DNA of 64,000 nt, taken from NCBI RefSeq assembly GCF_000633595.2, contig NZ_JIBU02000008.1, positions 62,001 to 126,000 on the forward strand, in the 5' to 3' direction. The translations under genes were made by a program, and so were the position numbers. The notes beneath the pieces were generated by a model that was not told the DNA's origin, did not search any database, and worked only from the letters and a program-made list of their open reading frames with translations. This document shows, in pieces, positions 1-7,842 of this stretch. Every line of letters begins with the position of its first letter. The stretch's first letter is position 1. The stretch comes from Clostridium drakei (GTDB taxonomy: Bacteria; Bacillota; Clostridia; Clostridiales; Clostridiaceae).

Positions 1-255
1 ACCAGTGACAACAAATACAGGTATATTTTTGTTTAAATTATTATTGTTAATAGTTTTCATAAATTCCTCAATGCTAGTATCTTCTAATAATAAAGAGGTT
101 ATTATTAGGTCAACCTTTCCATTAAGATCTTGCAAAGTTTCATAAGCTTCTTCTGCAGTATTCACAGAAATACAGTTGAAACCATTTTCAAGTAAGATGT
201 TTTTTACTAGTTTTTTTATAAAACTACTTTGTTCAAGATGTAGTATAGTGTACAT
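1..255 (-). CDS. Response-regulator receiver-domain protein (3' part outside window)
   Basis: The minus-strand frame starts at ATG 255 and runs open through base 1, giving 85 residues. It opens MYTILHLEQSSFIKKLVKNI, continues with LLENGF and ISVNTAEEAYETL, and then VDLIITSLLLEDTSIEEF, which is the alternating strand/helix pattern of a CheY-like receiver. The usual phospho-acceptor motif (hydrophobic strand, then D) falls near VDLIIT, but the Asp normally found at the strand end is not obvious, so it may be a degenerate receiver. The effector domain lies beyond the window. The gene diverges from smpB. Confidence 0.6.
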   Translation of the reverse strand, partial: MYTILHLEQSSFIKKLVKNILLENGFNCISVNTAEEAYETLQDLNGKVDLIITSLLLEDTSIEEFMKTINNNNLNKNIPVFVVTG

Positions 256-577
256 AATTTCCACATCCAATCTTTTTTATAATTTGAAAGTTTCAAAATG
301 TTATCAAAATTTGTATTTTAAAAGAATTATATAACATTTTACTAATTTTGAAAAGTAGACAATAATGTAGAATTGAGTCCATATTTAACCTATTGTGTTG
401 AAATGTACTAAAAAGTATTATTAATCATAAATAACATTTTTGAGAAATTAATACAAAAAAACATTGAGATTAACCATGATAAACTTATGAATAAGCTATA
501 TATTGCATAATGAAGTATATTGATATAGACTTATATGTATAATATAATGAATAAAAATTATAAGGTAGGTGATTTTA
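256..577. other. Divergent intergenic region before smpB
   Basis: This AT-rich gap of 322 bases has no open frame with a ribosome binding site. The only clear element is the smpB promoter at 520-548. Confidence 0.6.
520..548 (+). promoter_or_regulatory. SigA-type promoter for smpB
   Basis: TTGATA (520-525) and TATAAT (543-548) are separated by exactly 17 bases, a near-consensus vegetative promoter, about 30 bases ahead of the smpB start. Confidence 0.75.
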
Positions 578-1051
578 ATGGCTAAAAAAACATCAACAAA
601 TAAAACTCTTGCAGAAAATAGAAAAGCAAGACATGATTATTTTATAGAAGAAGCTATGGAAGCTGGTATAGAGTTAGTTGGAACAGAAGTAAAATCTATA
701 AGAGCAGGTAAGGCAAATTTAAAAGATAGTTATGCAGAAATAAGAAATGGTGAAATATTTGTATGTAATGTTCATATAAGTCCTTATGAAAAAGGAAACA
801 TATTTAATAGAGATCCACTAAGAGATAGAAAATTGCTTCTTCACAAAAGTGAAATATCGAGATTACTGGGATTTACCATGCAGCAGGGGTATACTTTAAT
901 ACCATTAGCTTTTTATCTTAAAAGTGGAAGGGTAAAAGTAAATTTAGCAGTAGCAAAAGGTAAGAAGAATTATGATAAAAGAGATGCTATGCTTGAAAAA
1001 GCTGCAAAGAGAGATATAGATAGACAGATGAAAGAAAGAGAAAAATACTAA
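578..1051 (+). CDS. smpB: SsrA-binding protein SmpB
   Basis: SmpB binds tmRNA and delivers it to ribosomes stalled on broken mRNAs. The 157-residue product has the family hallmarks: an early [12 protein letters not shown], then [44 protein letters not shown], and a basic C-terminal tail ([21 protein letters not shown]) that enters the decoding centre. ATG 578 is chosen because AAGGTAGG at 562-569 sits at proper spacing; the in-frame GTG at 569 overlaps that site. ssrA, its RNA partner, begins about 210 bases downstream, the common Firmicute arrangement. Confidence 0.97.
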   Translation: MAKKTSTNKTLAENRKARHDYFIEEAMEAGIELVGTEVKSIRAGKANLKDSYAEIRNGEIFVCNVHISPYEKGNIFNRDPLRDRKLLLHKSEISRLLGFTMQQGYTLIPLAFYLKSGRVKVNLAVAKGKKNYDKRDAMLEKAAKRDIDRQMKEREKY

Positions 1052-1259
1052 TTTCTAATTAAATGCATGAAACATTTTCTTCTACTGGTTTATAGAAAAT
1101 GTCTAGATAAAAATTACTATTGATTAATATATAAATTTGATGTAATATAATAGTTACGAGTTGGAGATATTAAATCTTAACTTATTAAAAACTAAATATT
1201 GAAATAATAGTTTGCGTGACAATATAAAACCTTAAAATTAGGTAAACCCAATTATACAT

Positions 1260-1620
1260 GGGGGCGTACTTGGTTTCGACGGGGGTATGTTGTATTTGAG
1301 AAGCGAGTCGAGGGAACCTGTGGGCCCGCGTTAAAAAACTATGGGATTAAATTTAAACGCAAACGAAAATAATAATTTAGCTTTAGCAGCTTAGTCTGCT
1401 GGCCGTCAGCCCGGGAGGACCACGAACTGGAGTCTGGCGTCGATAGTGGTGAAACGAGCCTGAGTAAGCTTTGCCTCAGGAACGGAATTTATGAAGCTAC
1501 TGAAACTGAAAGCCTGTCCATGGGCGCTCAGTAGAGGGAATGTAAAAATATGGACTGCACTCGGAGATGCTCACGTATTGCGACTTTCGGACATGGGTTC
1601 GACACCCATCGCCTCCACCA
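1260..1620 (+). ncRNA. ssrA: tmRNA (ssrA)
   Basis: This is the transfer-messenger RNA that rescues stalled ribosomes. The 5' end GGGGGCG (1260-1266) pairs with CGCCTCC near the 3' end to form the acceptor stem, and the encoded CCA closes at 1620. The T-arm GGGTTCGACACCC is at 1596-1608. The tag frame begins at GCA 1359 and reads ANENNNLALAA, then TAG at 1392; the LAA end is the usual protease-recognised degron. The 3' end is a classic integration target, and degenerate copies occur further downstream. Confidence 0.97.
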
Positions 1621-1633
1621 TTGAAACCCACGA
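1609..1633 (+). repeat. ssrA-end repeat copy A (intact tmRNA 3' end)
   Basis: TCGCCTCCACCATTGAAACC followed by CACGA spans the tmRNA 3' end and the first bases beyond it. It is the reference copy for the scars at 1759, 5202 and 11183, and probably the attachment core used by integrating elements. Confidence 0.7.
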
Positions 1634-1642
1634 TACATAATG

Positions 1643-1674
1643 ACCGTACTGGACAAATTCAGTACGGTTTTTTA
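1643..1674 (+). terminator. Terminator after ssrA
   Basis: ACCGTACTG (1643-1651) pairs with CAGTACGGT (1660-1668) and is followed by a T run. A closely similar hairpin occurs at 11215 next to another ssrA-like scar. Confidence 0.9.
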
Positions 1675-2208
1675 TATTTTATGTGGTTTTTAGAATTATG
1701 TAAGATGAAGCGTGTCATAAGTAACGACGTTTTTTTGTATAATCTCTCTAACTGCCTTGCCTCCACCAAATACATAGTGTTATCAACGGTTTACAGCACT
1801 TTAACGATTAAAATTACATGTTCGATTCGGAAGAAATTCTTCTGTGTCCGATATCTGTAATTTTTTTATTTGAGGTGTTAAAATTGCTAAAAGACTACAA
1901 TTAACAAAAAAATGTTACTCCGATTGGGTTTGATAATGTAGTAGCAGAAGAATACTTCTCTGTACAGGTAGCCTTGTAACGATTTTTTAGACATAAATGA
2001 CATGTAAAAATATACAAATATATCTAAATTAGTAATATTTTTAGTTTTTTAGTGACCTCGAAAAATAACCCTGTATTGAAAAGAAGAAGTTTGTTTTTAA
2101 AGATTAGATCTATTTATAGTTATTCTAATAAATGCTATAATGTAATGAATAAAAGCTACTTGTATTTTATAATGTAGTGTAAAGGCTGAAAGATTTGAGG
2201 GTACTAAT
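1675..2208. other. Gene-free stretch between ssrA and the GGDEF gene
   Basis: No gene with a credible start and ribosome binding site is visible in these 534 bases. At 1759-1768 there is another GCCTCCACCA followed by AATACATA, resembling the tmRNA end. Around 1912-1980 a short frame reads NVTPIGFDNVVAEEYF before a stop and looks like a scrap of a former protein. I infer an eroded integration junction. Confidence 0.4.
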
Positions 2209-4116
2209 GTGAAATTAATGAAGTTAAATTTTAAAAATAATAACTTTTCTTTAATAAATGAAATACTTTTTAAAATTTTTTATATCTCTATAGGCATTGT
2301 TTTAATTATAGCTTTTATTTCTTATATAAATACCTATAAAAGTGAGAAGAATAAAAAATTAGACGAACTAAGCTATTATGTTTCAGAAAGAGTTAGAGTT
2401 GATAGTGAGATTTTTAAGCTAGCTGAAGACAATTCAAAGGTTTTTCAAAAGGAATTTATGAAGCTTTATAATTCTGATATAAAAGTGACAAAAGATGAAT
2501 TTTGGTCCTATTATTTTGTTGACAGCCAAGGTGCTACAAGGATGAAGAAGGAATATTTTGATGGCATTTATACTAAAGATGGCAATTATATTTATGGAAT
2601 GTCTAGTTTTATAGGTAATAATCAAAAGGTAGATGATGCTGATTTTCAAAGAAGACTTGTACTGTCTATTAAAGTACTATCTAAGTTAGGTCCCGCATGG
2701 ACTAATCGTTTCCCTAATGTAAGTGTTGCCTTTCCAGAAAATGCAGGTGTTCTTTTCTATCCTGGAGAACTCTGGGGCCTAAATGCAAAAGCAGATCTTC
2801 GCATGAATGAACTTGGGGTTATAAAGTCTGTAAATAAAAAAGATAATCCAGAGAGAAAATCCATTTGGTCTGGGCTTTATTATGATGAAACAGCACAAAA
2901 GTGGACAATAAGCTATATGCATCCTGTAGATTTTGAAGGCAGGCATCTTATAACTCCAGGAAATGATGTATATTTATCTGACTTAGTAGAACGTTTAATC
3001 GAGAAGAGCGCTGACGGTACCTATAATTTTATTATAAGAAAAGATGGATATTTGATAGCCCATCCGAATAATCCCGATGATGGTAAAAAATTGATAGGGG
3101 AACTATCCATGGACAAAATAAGTATTCCTTTAGTAAAAGAAGCCTATGGATTGATTCAGAAAAATGTAGGACAAGATTATAATAAAGTAAAAATTATTGA
3201 AAGCAAAGCTTATGACAGTTATTTTGCAGTAGGTGATTTTAAAGAGACAAGTTGGTATTTAATAAGAGTTTTGCCTATGAAAAATATTAGAAATGTTGCT
3301 CATTTAGCTGCTATGAAAGTTTTTATTGAGGGTATGGCTATTCTTTTTACCATTCTTTTTATAGTTTATTATGTTATAAAATACCAAGCTGAAAGACATT
3401 TAATGAAGTTGCGACAGGCTGCTGAAGCCGTTGGCAGAGGAGAATATGATAAGGTGGCTGAAGGGAAAATTGAGCTTCCTATGGAACTAAAAAACGAAAT
3501 TGGGTTACTATCTAGAAGCTTTTATGATATGTCCATAAATATAAAGAATTTTAAAGAAAATCTTGAAGGCATTGTGGAAGAACGAACAAAAGCACTAGAG
3601 AAGGCAAATAATGAGCTAATGAAGTTAAGTTTGCTAGATGGTCTTACAGGTATTTATAATAGAAGAGCCTTTGATAAAAGTATTAATGATGTTTTTTTAG
3701 AGTCTAAAATGAAATTAGGAACGTTTTCTATTATGATGATAGATATTGATTTCTTTAAAAGTTACAATGATAGATATGGACATACTAGTGGCGATGAGAT
3801 TATTAAAATGGTTGCCAATACTTTCAAGGATAATGTAAGAAAAGAGGGTCGTGTTTTTAGATATGGAGGAGAAGAGTTTATAGCAATTTTTTATAATTTA
3901 GAGATTAATATGGCAAAAAAAGTCGGAGAAGGAATTATAAAAGCTATACAAAATCTCAATGTGCCTCATGAAGAAAGTCCTTATGAAGTTATAACAGTTA
4001 GTGCAGGAATTGCAGAGTATAAAAACACCTTTAATAGTCCAGAAGAAATAATAAAAGTTGTGGATAAAAAGCTTTATATGGCTAAAGGGAAAGGGCGTAA
4101 TTGTTTAGAGATTTAA
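2209..4116 (+). CDS. Membrane sensor diguanylate cyclase (Cache-like + HAMP + GGDEF)
   Basis: This 635-residue protein should make cyclic di-GMP from two GTP in response to an external signal. One membrane segment at about residues 20-42 is followed by a large extracytoplasmic region to about 370, with the Cache-like stretch FIIRKDGYLIAHPNNPDDGK. A second membrane segment lies at about 373-393, then a HAMP-like linker and a coiled coil (EGIVEERTKALEKANNELMK). The GGDEF domain starts at LLDGLTGIYNRRAF and carries an intact RYGGEEF. GTG 2209 follows GAGGG at 2197-2201; an in-frame ATG at 2218 is an alternative. It sits between ssrA-like scars, so it is probably accessory. Confidence 0.9.
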   Translation: MKLMKLNFKNNNFSLINEILFKIFYISIGIVLIIAFISYINTYKSEKNKKLDELSYYVSERVRVDSEIFKLAEDNSKVFQKEFMKLYNSDIKVTKDEFWSYYFVDSQGATRMKKEYFDGIYTKDGNYIYGMSSFIGNNQKVDDADFQRRLVLSIKVLSKLGPAWTNRFPNVSVAFPENAGVLFYPGELWGLNAKADLRMNELGVIKSVNKKDNPERKSIWSGLYYDETAQKWTISYMHPVDFEGRHLITPGNDVYLSDLVERLIEKSADGTYNFIIRKDGYLIAHPNNPDDGKKLIGELSMDKISIPLVKEAYGLIQKNVGQDYNKVKIIESKAYDSYFAVGDFKETSWYLIRVLPMKNIRNVAHLAAMKVFIEGMAILFTILFIVYYVIKYQAERHLMKLRQAAEAVGRGEYDKVAEGKIELPMELKNEIGLLSRSFYDMSINIKNFKENLEGIVEERTKALEKANNELMKLSLLDGLTGIYNRRAFDKSINDVFLESKMKLGTFSIMMIDIDFFKSYNDRYGHTSGDEIIKMVANTFKDNVRKEGRVFRYGGEEFIAIFYNLEINMAKKVGEGIIKAIQNLNVPHEESPYEVITVSAGIAEYKNTFNSPEEIIKVVDKKLYMAKGKGRNCLEI

Positions 4117-4205
4117 TGGCTGAAGAAATAGTACTTCTAACTATTTATGCTAAGAGTAAACAAGAAAATATAATGCCTTCAAGGATTGAAGAGATTTTGA
4201 TTTAG
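4116..4205 (+). pseudogene. C-terminal remnant of a RelE-like toxin
   Basis: A 29-codon frame overlaps the GGDEF stop codon by one base and reads MAEEIVLLTIYAKSKQENIM, then PSRIEEILI. That matches the characteristic tail of RelE/HigB-like mRNA interferases (hydrophobic strand, LLTIYxKSxQENI, short terminal helix). The N-terminal two thirds, including the RNA-binding basic residues, is absent and there is no ribosome binding site. I read it as the leftover end of a toxin gene cut by a rearrangement. The match is from family memory. Confidence 0.55.
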
Positions 4206-4358
4206 GGTATAAGCAGCGAAAGTAAATGAATATGATGTTTAACGTATTTATATTTTAAATGTAAAAAAAATTATTAATAAAGTTACTATTATGGATATAA
4301 TAAAGTATAATTAATATATAATCAGTTATATTAAAAATTAGTTAATGGAGGGAAATAT

Positions 4359-4667
4359 ATGGCTTTAAGAGAATCTAATATAGATGTTCATATATCTTCT
4401 GACTTAGTACCATTGCTTGATGATTTGGCACATGGAAACAGTGTAAATGATAATGTAAGAATATCCATAGCTATTAGCTTATTTGTAGCGAAAACGGTCT
4501 CTCTTGCTAGAGCAGCAGAAATTGCAGAGTTATCTTTAAATGATTTTATATATACATTAAAAATAAAGAAAATCCCTTGGGGAGAATATTCAGAAGAAGA
4601 CGTTGTTCAAGATGATATTGCAGTGAAAGATTTGCTTAGAGAATTAGGAGAAGAAAAGAATGGCTAA
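4359..4667 (+). CDS. UPF0175-family antitoxin
   Basis: The 102-residue protein fits the UPF0175 family, the usual partner of DUF3368 PIN-like toxins. The mid-section VAKTVSLARAAEIAELSLNDFIYTLK is the family's helix-turn-helix-like core, followed by KKIPWGEYSEEDVVQDD, the typical (I/V)PW...(Y/T)EED tail. It should neutralise the downstream toxin and probably represses its own promoter. GGAGGG lies just before the ATG. Its stop overlaps the toxin start by 8 bases, as expected for a coupled toxin-antitoxin operon. Confidence 0.85.
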   Translation: MALRESNIDVHISSDLVPLLDDLAHGNSVNDNVRISIAISLFVAKTVSLARAAEIAELSLNDFIYTLKIKKIPWGEYSEEDVVQDDIAVKDLLRELGEEKNG

Positions 4668-5175
4668 AGCAGTTTGCAATGCAAGTCCAATAATAGGATT
4701 AAGTATTATTAGTAAGCTAGAATTGTTGTGGGAAATATTTGATGAAGTATTCATACCAAAGGAAGTTTATAATGAAATAGTAGGTAATGATAAATATAAA
4801 AACTATGGTGAAAATGAGCTTAAAGAAGCTTTAAAAAATGACAATATAAAATTGTATAAAGTCAAAAATACTGAATTTGTAGAGCAAATGTATGGTAGGC
4901 TTCATAAAGGTGAGTTAGAAGTAATGATAGCGGCAAAGGAGCTAAAGATAAATCGTGTTATTATTGATGACAGACCAGCGAGAAATTTTTCTGAAACTAT
5001 GCTATTAAAGTCAATTGGATTAATTGGAATATTGCTCACAGCAAAAAAATTAGGGCTGATTTCAGAGGTGAAAAAGTATTTGGATATTCTAATACAGGAA
5101 GGCTATAGAATATCTAAAAAGTTGTATTTAGAAGGATTAAAGAGTGCAGGTGAAGAAGAGCTATTTAATAAATAG
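4660..5175 (+). CDS. DUF3368 PIN-like toxin
   Basis: This 171-residue protein is a predicted PIN-fold ribonuclease toxin. Visible features are the N-terminal CNASPIIGLSII (first acidic/polar strand of the fold), VFIPKEVYNEIV, GELEVMIAAKEL (catalytic acidic helix), and IIDDRPARNFSETMLLKSIG, where the DD and R are the signature of the DUF3368 family. The ending GLISEVKKYLDILIQEGYRI is also typical. It overlaps the UPF0175 gene and ends only about 26 bases before the ssrA-like scar at 5202, so the pair occupies the distal end of the first accessory segment. Confidence 0.85.
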   Translation: MAKAVCNASPIIGLSIISKLELLWEIFDEVFIPKEVYNEIVGNDKYKNYGENELKEALKNDNIKLYKVKNTEFVEQMYGRLHKGELEVMIAAKELKINRVIIDDRPARNFSETMLLKSIGLIGILLTAKKLGLISEVKKYLDILIQEGYRISKKLYLEGLKSAGEEELFNK

Positions 5176-5201
5176 AATTAGTGGATTTCACTTACCGTGC
5201 T

Positions 5202-5247
5202 TCGCCTCCACCATGAAACCCACGACAGAAATGTTGTGGGTTTTTTA
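5202..5247 (+). repeat. ssrA-end repeat copy B with its own terminator
   Basis: TCGCCTCCACCATGAAACCC followed by ACGA (5202-5225) differs from the tmRNA end by one missing T over 25 bases. The repeat then folds as CCCAC (5219-5223) with GTGGG (5236-5240) followed by TTTTTT, so it also works as a terminator for the toxin operon. Upstream bases CGTGCT are shared with copy C but not with the true tmRNA. Confidence 0.75.
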
Positions 5248-5554
5248 TATTTTAATAGAAAATAATAAGTGGTGTTTATGCAAATACTTGGTATTAGAAA
5301 AATGTTATAGAGATAGCAGTTTAGAATATAGCAACTAATTTCATAAGATTTAAAGTTGATAATTAAGAAACGGAATTGGGATATTCACAACAGAGTCTTA
5401 GGATACATAATTTCCGAAAAACTGAAATACTATTAAAAAGTTAATTGCAAAGTATGGTTAATAGAATTACTATATTAGATATAATAGTAATATAAAGGGA
5501 ATGTTCATTTGGTTAGAGTGACATTTTTTATTATTGCATATTAAGGAGGATTAT
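5248..5554. other. Intergenic region before the two-component system
   Basis: No gene is visible. TTGCAA (5445-5450) and TACTAT (5468-5473) are 17 bases apart, and a TATAAT lies at 5480-5485; either could be the promoter for the downstream regulator operon. Confidence 0.35.
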
Positions 5555-6277
5555 ATGGTAATGCATAACGAACTGAACTTTACTAACTCTAGAATTTTGC
5601 TTATTGATGATGAATTAGACATAACTGATCTTATAGAAGAAGTGCTAAAAAGCGATGGTTTTAAAGAAATAAAAAAAGCTCACTCAGGCATAGAAGGCAT
5701 AAATCTAGCAAAAAAATATTCACCACACATTATTGTACTAGATATAATGCTTCAAGACATAGATGGTATAGAGGTTTGTAAAAAAATAAGAGAATTCTCT
5801 TATTCTCCAATACTTTTCCTATCATCAAAAGACGATGAGATAGATAAGATACTAGGTCTTAGTAGTGGAGGGGATGATTATATCACAAAACCATTTAGTC
5901 CAAGAGAAATATCCTTTCGCATAAAAGCTCAAATTCGCAGACAACATTATAATAAATCCGTAGAAAATACCAATGAAATAGTTAATATAGGCAACTTATC
6001 CATTGATATAGATGGGGGAAGAGTCCTTAAGGAAGAAAAGGAAATAGAATTAACAGGTACAGAATTTAAAATATTATCCTATTTAGCTCAAAATCCAAAC
6101 AAAATAATAAGTAAAGAGAGACTATATGAACAAATATGTGGAGAATATGCAGTAGGCTATGATAATACTATTATGGTTCATATAAGACACCTAAGAGAAA
6201 AGATTGAAATAAATCCTTCAATGCCTGAACTTCTACTAACAGTAAAGGGCTTAGGTTATAAGCTAGTAAAGGAATAG
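5555..6277 (+). CDS. OmpR-family response regulator
   Basis: This 240-residue regulator has an N-terminal receiver: RILLIDDELDIT with the acidic pair, IIVLDIML with the phospho-acceptor Asp, and GGDDYITKPFSPREI with the conserved Lys. A winged-helix DNA-binding domain follows (LTGTEFKILSYLAQNPNKII through MVHIRHLREKIE and VKGLGYKLV). The ATG at 5555 is preferred because AAGGAGGA at 5543-5550 is correctly spaced; a second ATG lies at 5561. The cognate kinase begins 9 bases downstream, and an FtsX-type ABC exporter follows, its likely target. Confidence 0.9.
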   Translation: MVMHNELNFTNSRILLIDDELDITDLIEEVLKSDGFKEIKKAHSGIEGINLAKKYSPHIIVLDIMLQDIDGIEVCKKIREFSYSPILFLSSKDDEIDKILGLSSGGDDYITKPFSPREISFRIKAQIRRQHYNKSVENTNEIVNIGNLSIDIDGGRVLKEEKEIELTGTEFKILSYLAQNPNKIISKERLYEQICGEYAVGYDNTIMVHIRHLREKIEINPSMPELLLTVKGLGYKLVKE

Positions 6278-6286
6278 GAGTAATTC

Positions 6287-7666
6287 ATGAAAGTAGATTA
6301 TAAACGTTTATTACATACCTATATTACTTTATTTATTGGATTGATACTTATTTTAGTCGTTATAATAGTTGTTACTTTTAAAGTTATTACTATAAAGAAG
6401 CCTAATGGGGATATGGCATTGAGTAATTGGCCAAGAATTTTCACCCAGAAATTTTCAGAGGAAATTACAGTTAATAAAGACAAGCATTTTATTACGGAAG
6501 AGGGAAGAGAAAAGCTTAAGGAAAATAAATTATGGATTCAGATAATTGATAAGGATGGTAATGAAATTGAAAGCTATAATAAACCTAAAAATGTAAAGCA
6601 GCGATATTCTCAAGTTGATTTATTAAAGCAACAAAAAAGTAATGAAGTCTTTATTAGCACTGTTACCCTTGATGGAAAGGACTTTGTTTACCTAATAGGC
6701 TTTTATAATAAAATATCTAAGGTAACTATGTATTTAGACAATAATGAATTTATAAGTGGTAAATCAATTATTCTCCCTATACTTGGAGTTATTATTTTTA
6801 TAGTTATTGTTTTGGGGGGAGTTTATGGCATTAGATTAACCAGGGAAATGTCTAAAATAATTAGGAGCTTAGAAAAAATATCCTTAAGAAACTATGAGGC
6901 TAAAGAAAGTAAAGGGGAATTTGGAGTCATTTATGAGAATCTAAATAGGTTAGACAATGAGCTTAAATTAAGAGAGAAAAAGAGATATATGGATGATAAG
7001 TTAAGAAAAGAGTGGATTTCTAATATAACTCATGATTTAAAAACACCTTTATCACCTATTAAAGGCTATGCAGAGCTAATAGCTAACCCAATTGGGAATA
7101 ATAATTTGGAAAAAACTCAAGTTTATGGGAAAACTATATTAAAGAATATTCTCTATGCAGAAAAGCTTATTGATGATTTGAAATTAACCTATCAGCTTGA
7201 AAATGGTATGCTGCCTTTAAACAAAAAGAACGGGAATATAGTGAGGTTTGTCAAAGAAATTGCAATTGATATATTAAATAATCCTGAATTTAAGCATAAA
7301 AACATTAATTTTCATAGTGATGAGGAAGTTATTAATATAGACTATGATTGTCTTCTTTTAAAAAGGGCTTTAATGAATCTAATATATAACTCAATTATTC
7401 ATAATGATGATGACACAGAGATTAAAATACTTATAGAGAAATGTGGAAATACAAGGATATGTATTTGTGATAATGGAAGAGGCATGAGTGAAGATGAAGT
7501 AGAGAATCTCTTTGTAAGATATTATAGAGGAGCAAACACGGATAAGAAGACAGAAGGAACAGGACTTGGGATGGCTATAGCCAATGAAATAATTCAAGGA
7601 CATAATTGGAATATTTATGTGGAAAGTGAATTAGGAGAAGGGACAAAATTTATAATTGAGTTTTAA
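6287..7666 (+). CDS. Sensor histidine kinase
   Basis: This 459-residue kinase is paired with the response regulator upstream. Membrane segments at about 11-32 and 160-182 flank an extracytoplasmic region of about 125 residues, followed by a HAMP-like linker. The phospho-accepting H-box is WISNITHDLKTPLSPIKGYA. The ATPase domain shows NLIYNSIIHND (N box), DNGRGM (G1) and GTGLGMAIAN (G2). The sizeable external loop separates it from the small intramembrane-sensing BceS-type kinase at 36708, so the two modules probably sense different things. Confidence 0.9.
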   Translation: MKVDYKRLLHTYITLFIGLILILVVIIVVTFKVITIKKPNGDMALSNWPRIFTQKFSEEITVNKDKHFITEEGREKLKENKLWIQIIDKDGNEIESYNKPKNVKQRYSQVDLLKQQKSNEVFISTVTLDGKDFVYLIGFYNKISKVTMYLDNNEFISGKSIILPILGVIIFIVIVLGGVYGIRLTREMSKIIRSLEKISLRNYEAKESKGEFGVIYENLNRLDNELKLREKKRYMDDKLRKEWISNITHDLKTPLSPIKGYAELIANPIGNNNLEKTQVYGKTILKNILYAEKLIDDLKLTYQLENGMLPLNKKNGNIVRFVKEIAIDILNNPEFKHKNINFHSDEEVINIDYDCLLLKRALMNLIYNSIIHNDDDTEIKILIEKCGNTRICICDNGRGMSEDEVENLFVRYYRGANTDKKTEGTGLGMAIANEIIQGHNWNIYVESELGEGTKFIIEF

Positions 7667-7707
7667 CATTAAGGTAGTCTTAAGGTTAAATGAAATGGAT
7701 ATTAAGG

Positions 7708-7746
7708 TTGTTAGTTTATTATTTTTAATAAGCTAACAATTTTTTT
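7708..7746 (+). terminator. Terminator after the kinase gene
   Basis: A 13-bp stem (TTGTTAGTTTATT with AATAAGCTAACAA, one G-U pair) is followed by seven T. It separates the regulator/kinase transcript from the transporter genes. Confidence 0.85.
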
Positions 7747-7842
7747 GTACAGAAAATATGGTTAAACAAAAAATAAAACGGAGTTAGTGGGCGCAGCTGC
7801 TCCTATTTTATTAAAAATGAAAATAAAAAAGTGGGTGAATAA

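Noticed and set aside
1073-1103. ACATTTTCT/AGAAAATGT hairpin after smpB as a terminator
   Set aside because: No T run follows; read-through into ssrA is possible, so I did not list it as a terminator.
1120-1151. TTGATT and TATAAT as the ssrA promoter
   Set aside because: The spacer is 20 bases, too long for a confident SigA promoter, and no better pair was found nearer the RNA start.
1567-1860. 97-codon plus-strand frame overlapping the tmRNA end
   Set aside because: It begins inside tmRNA and crosses the terminator; no ribosome binding site and no protein-like composition.
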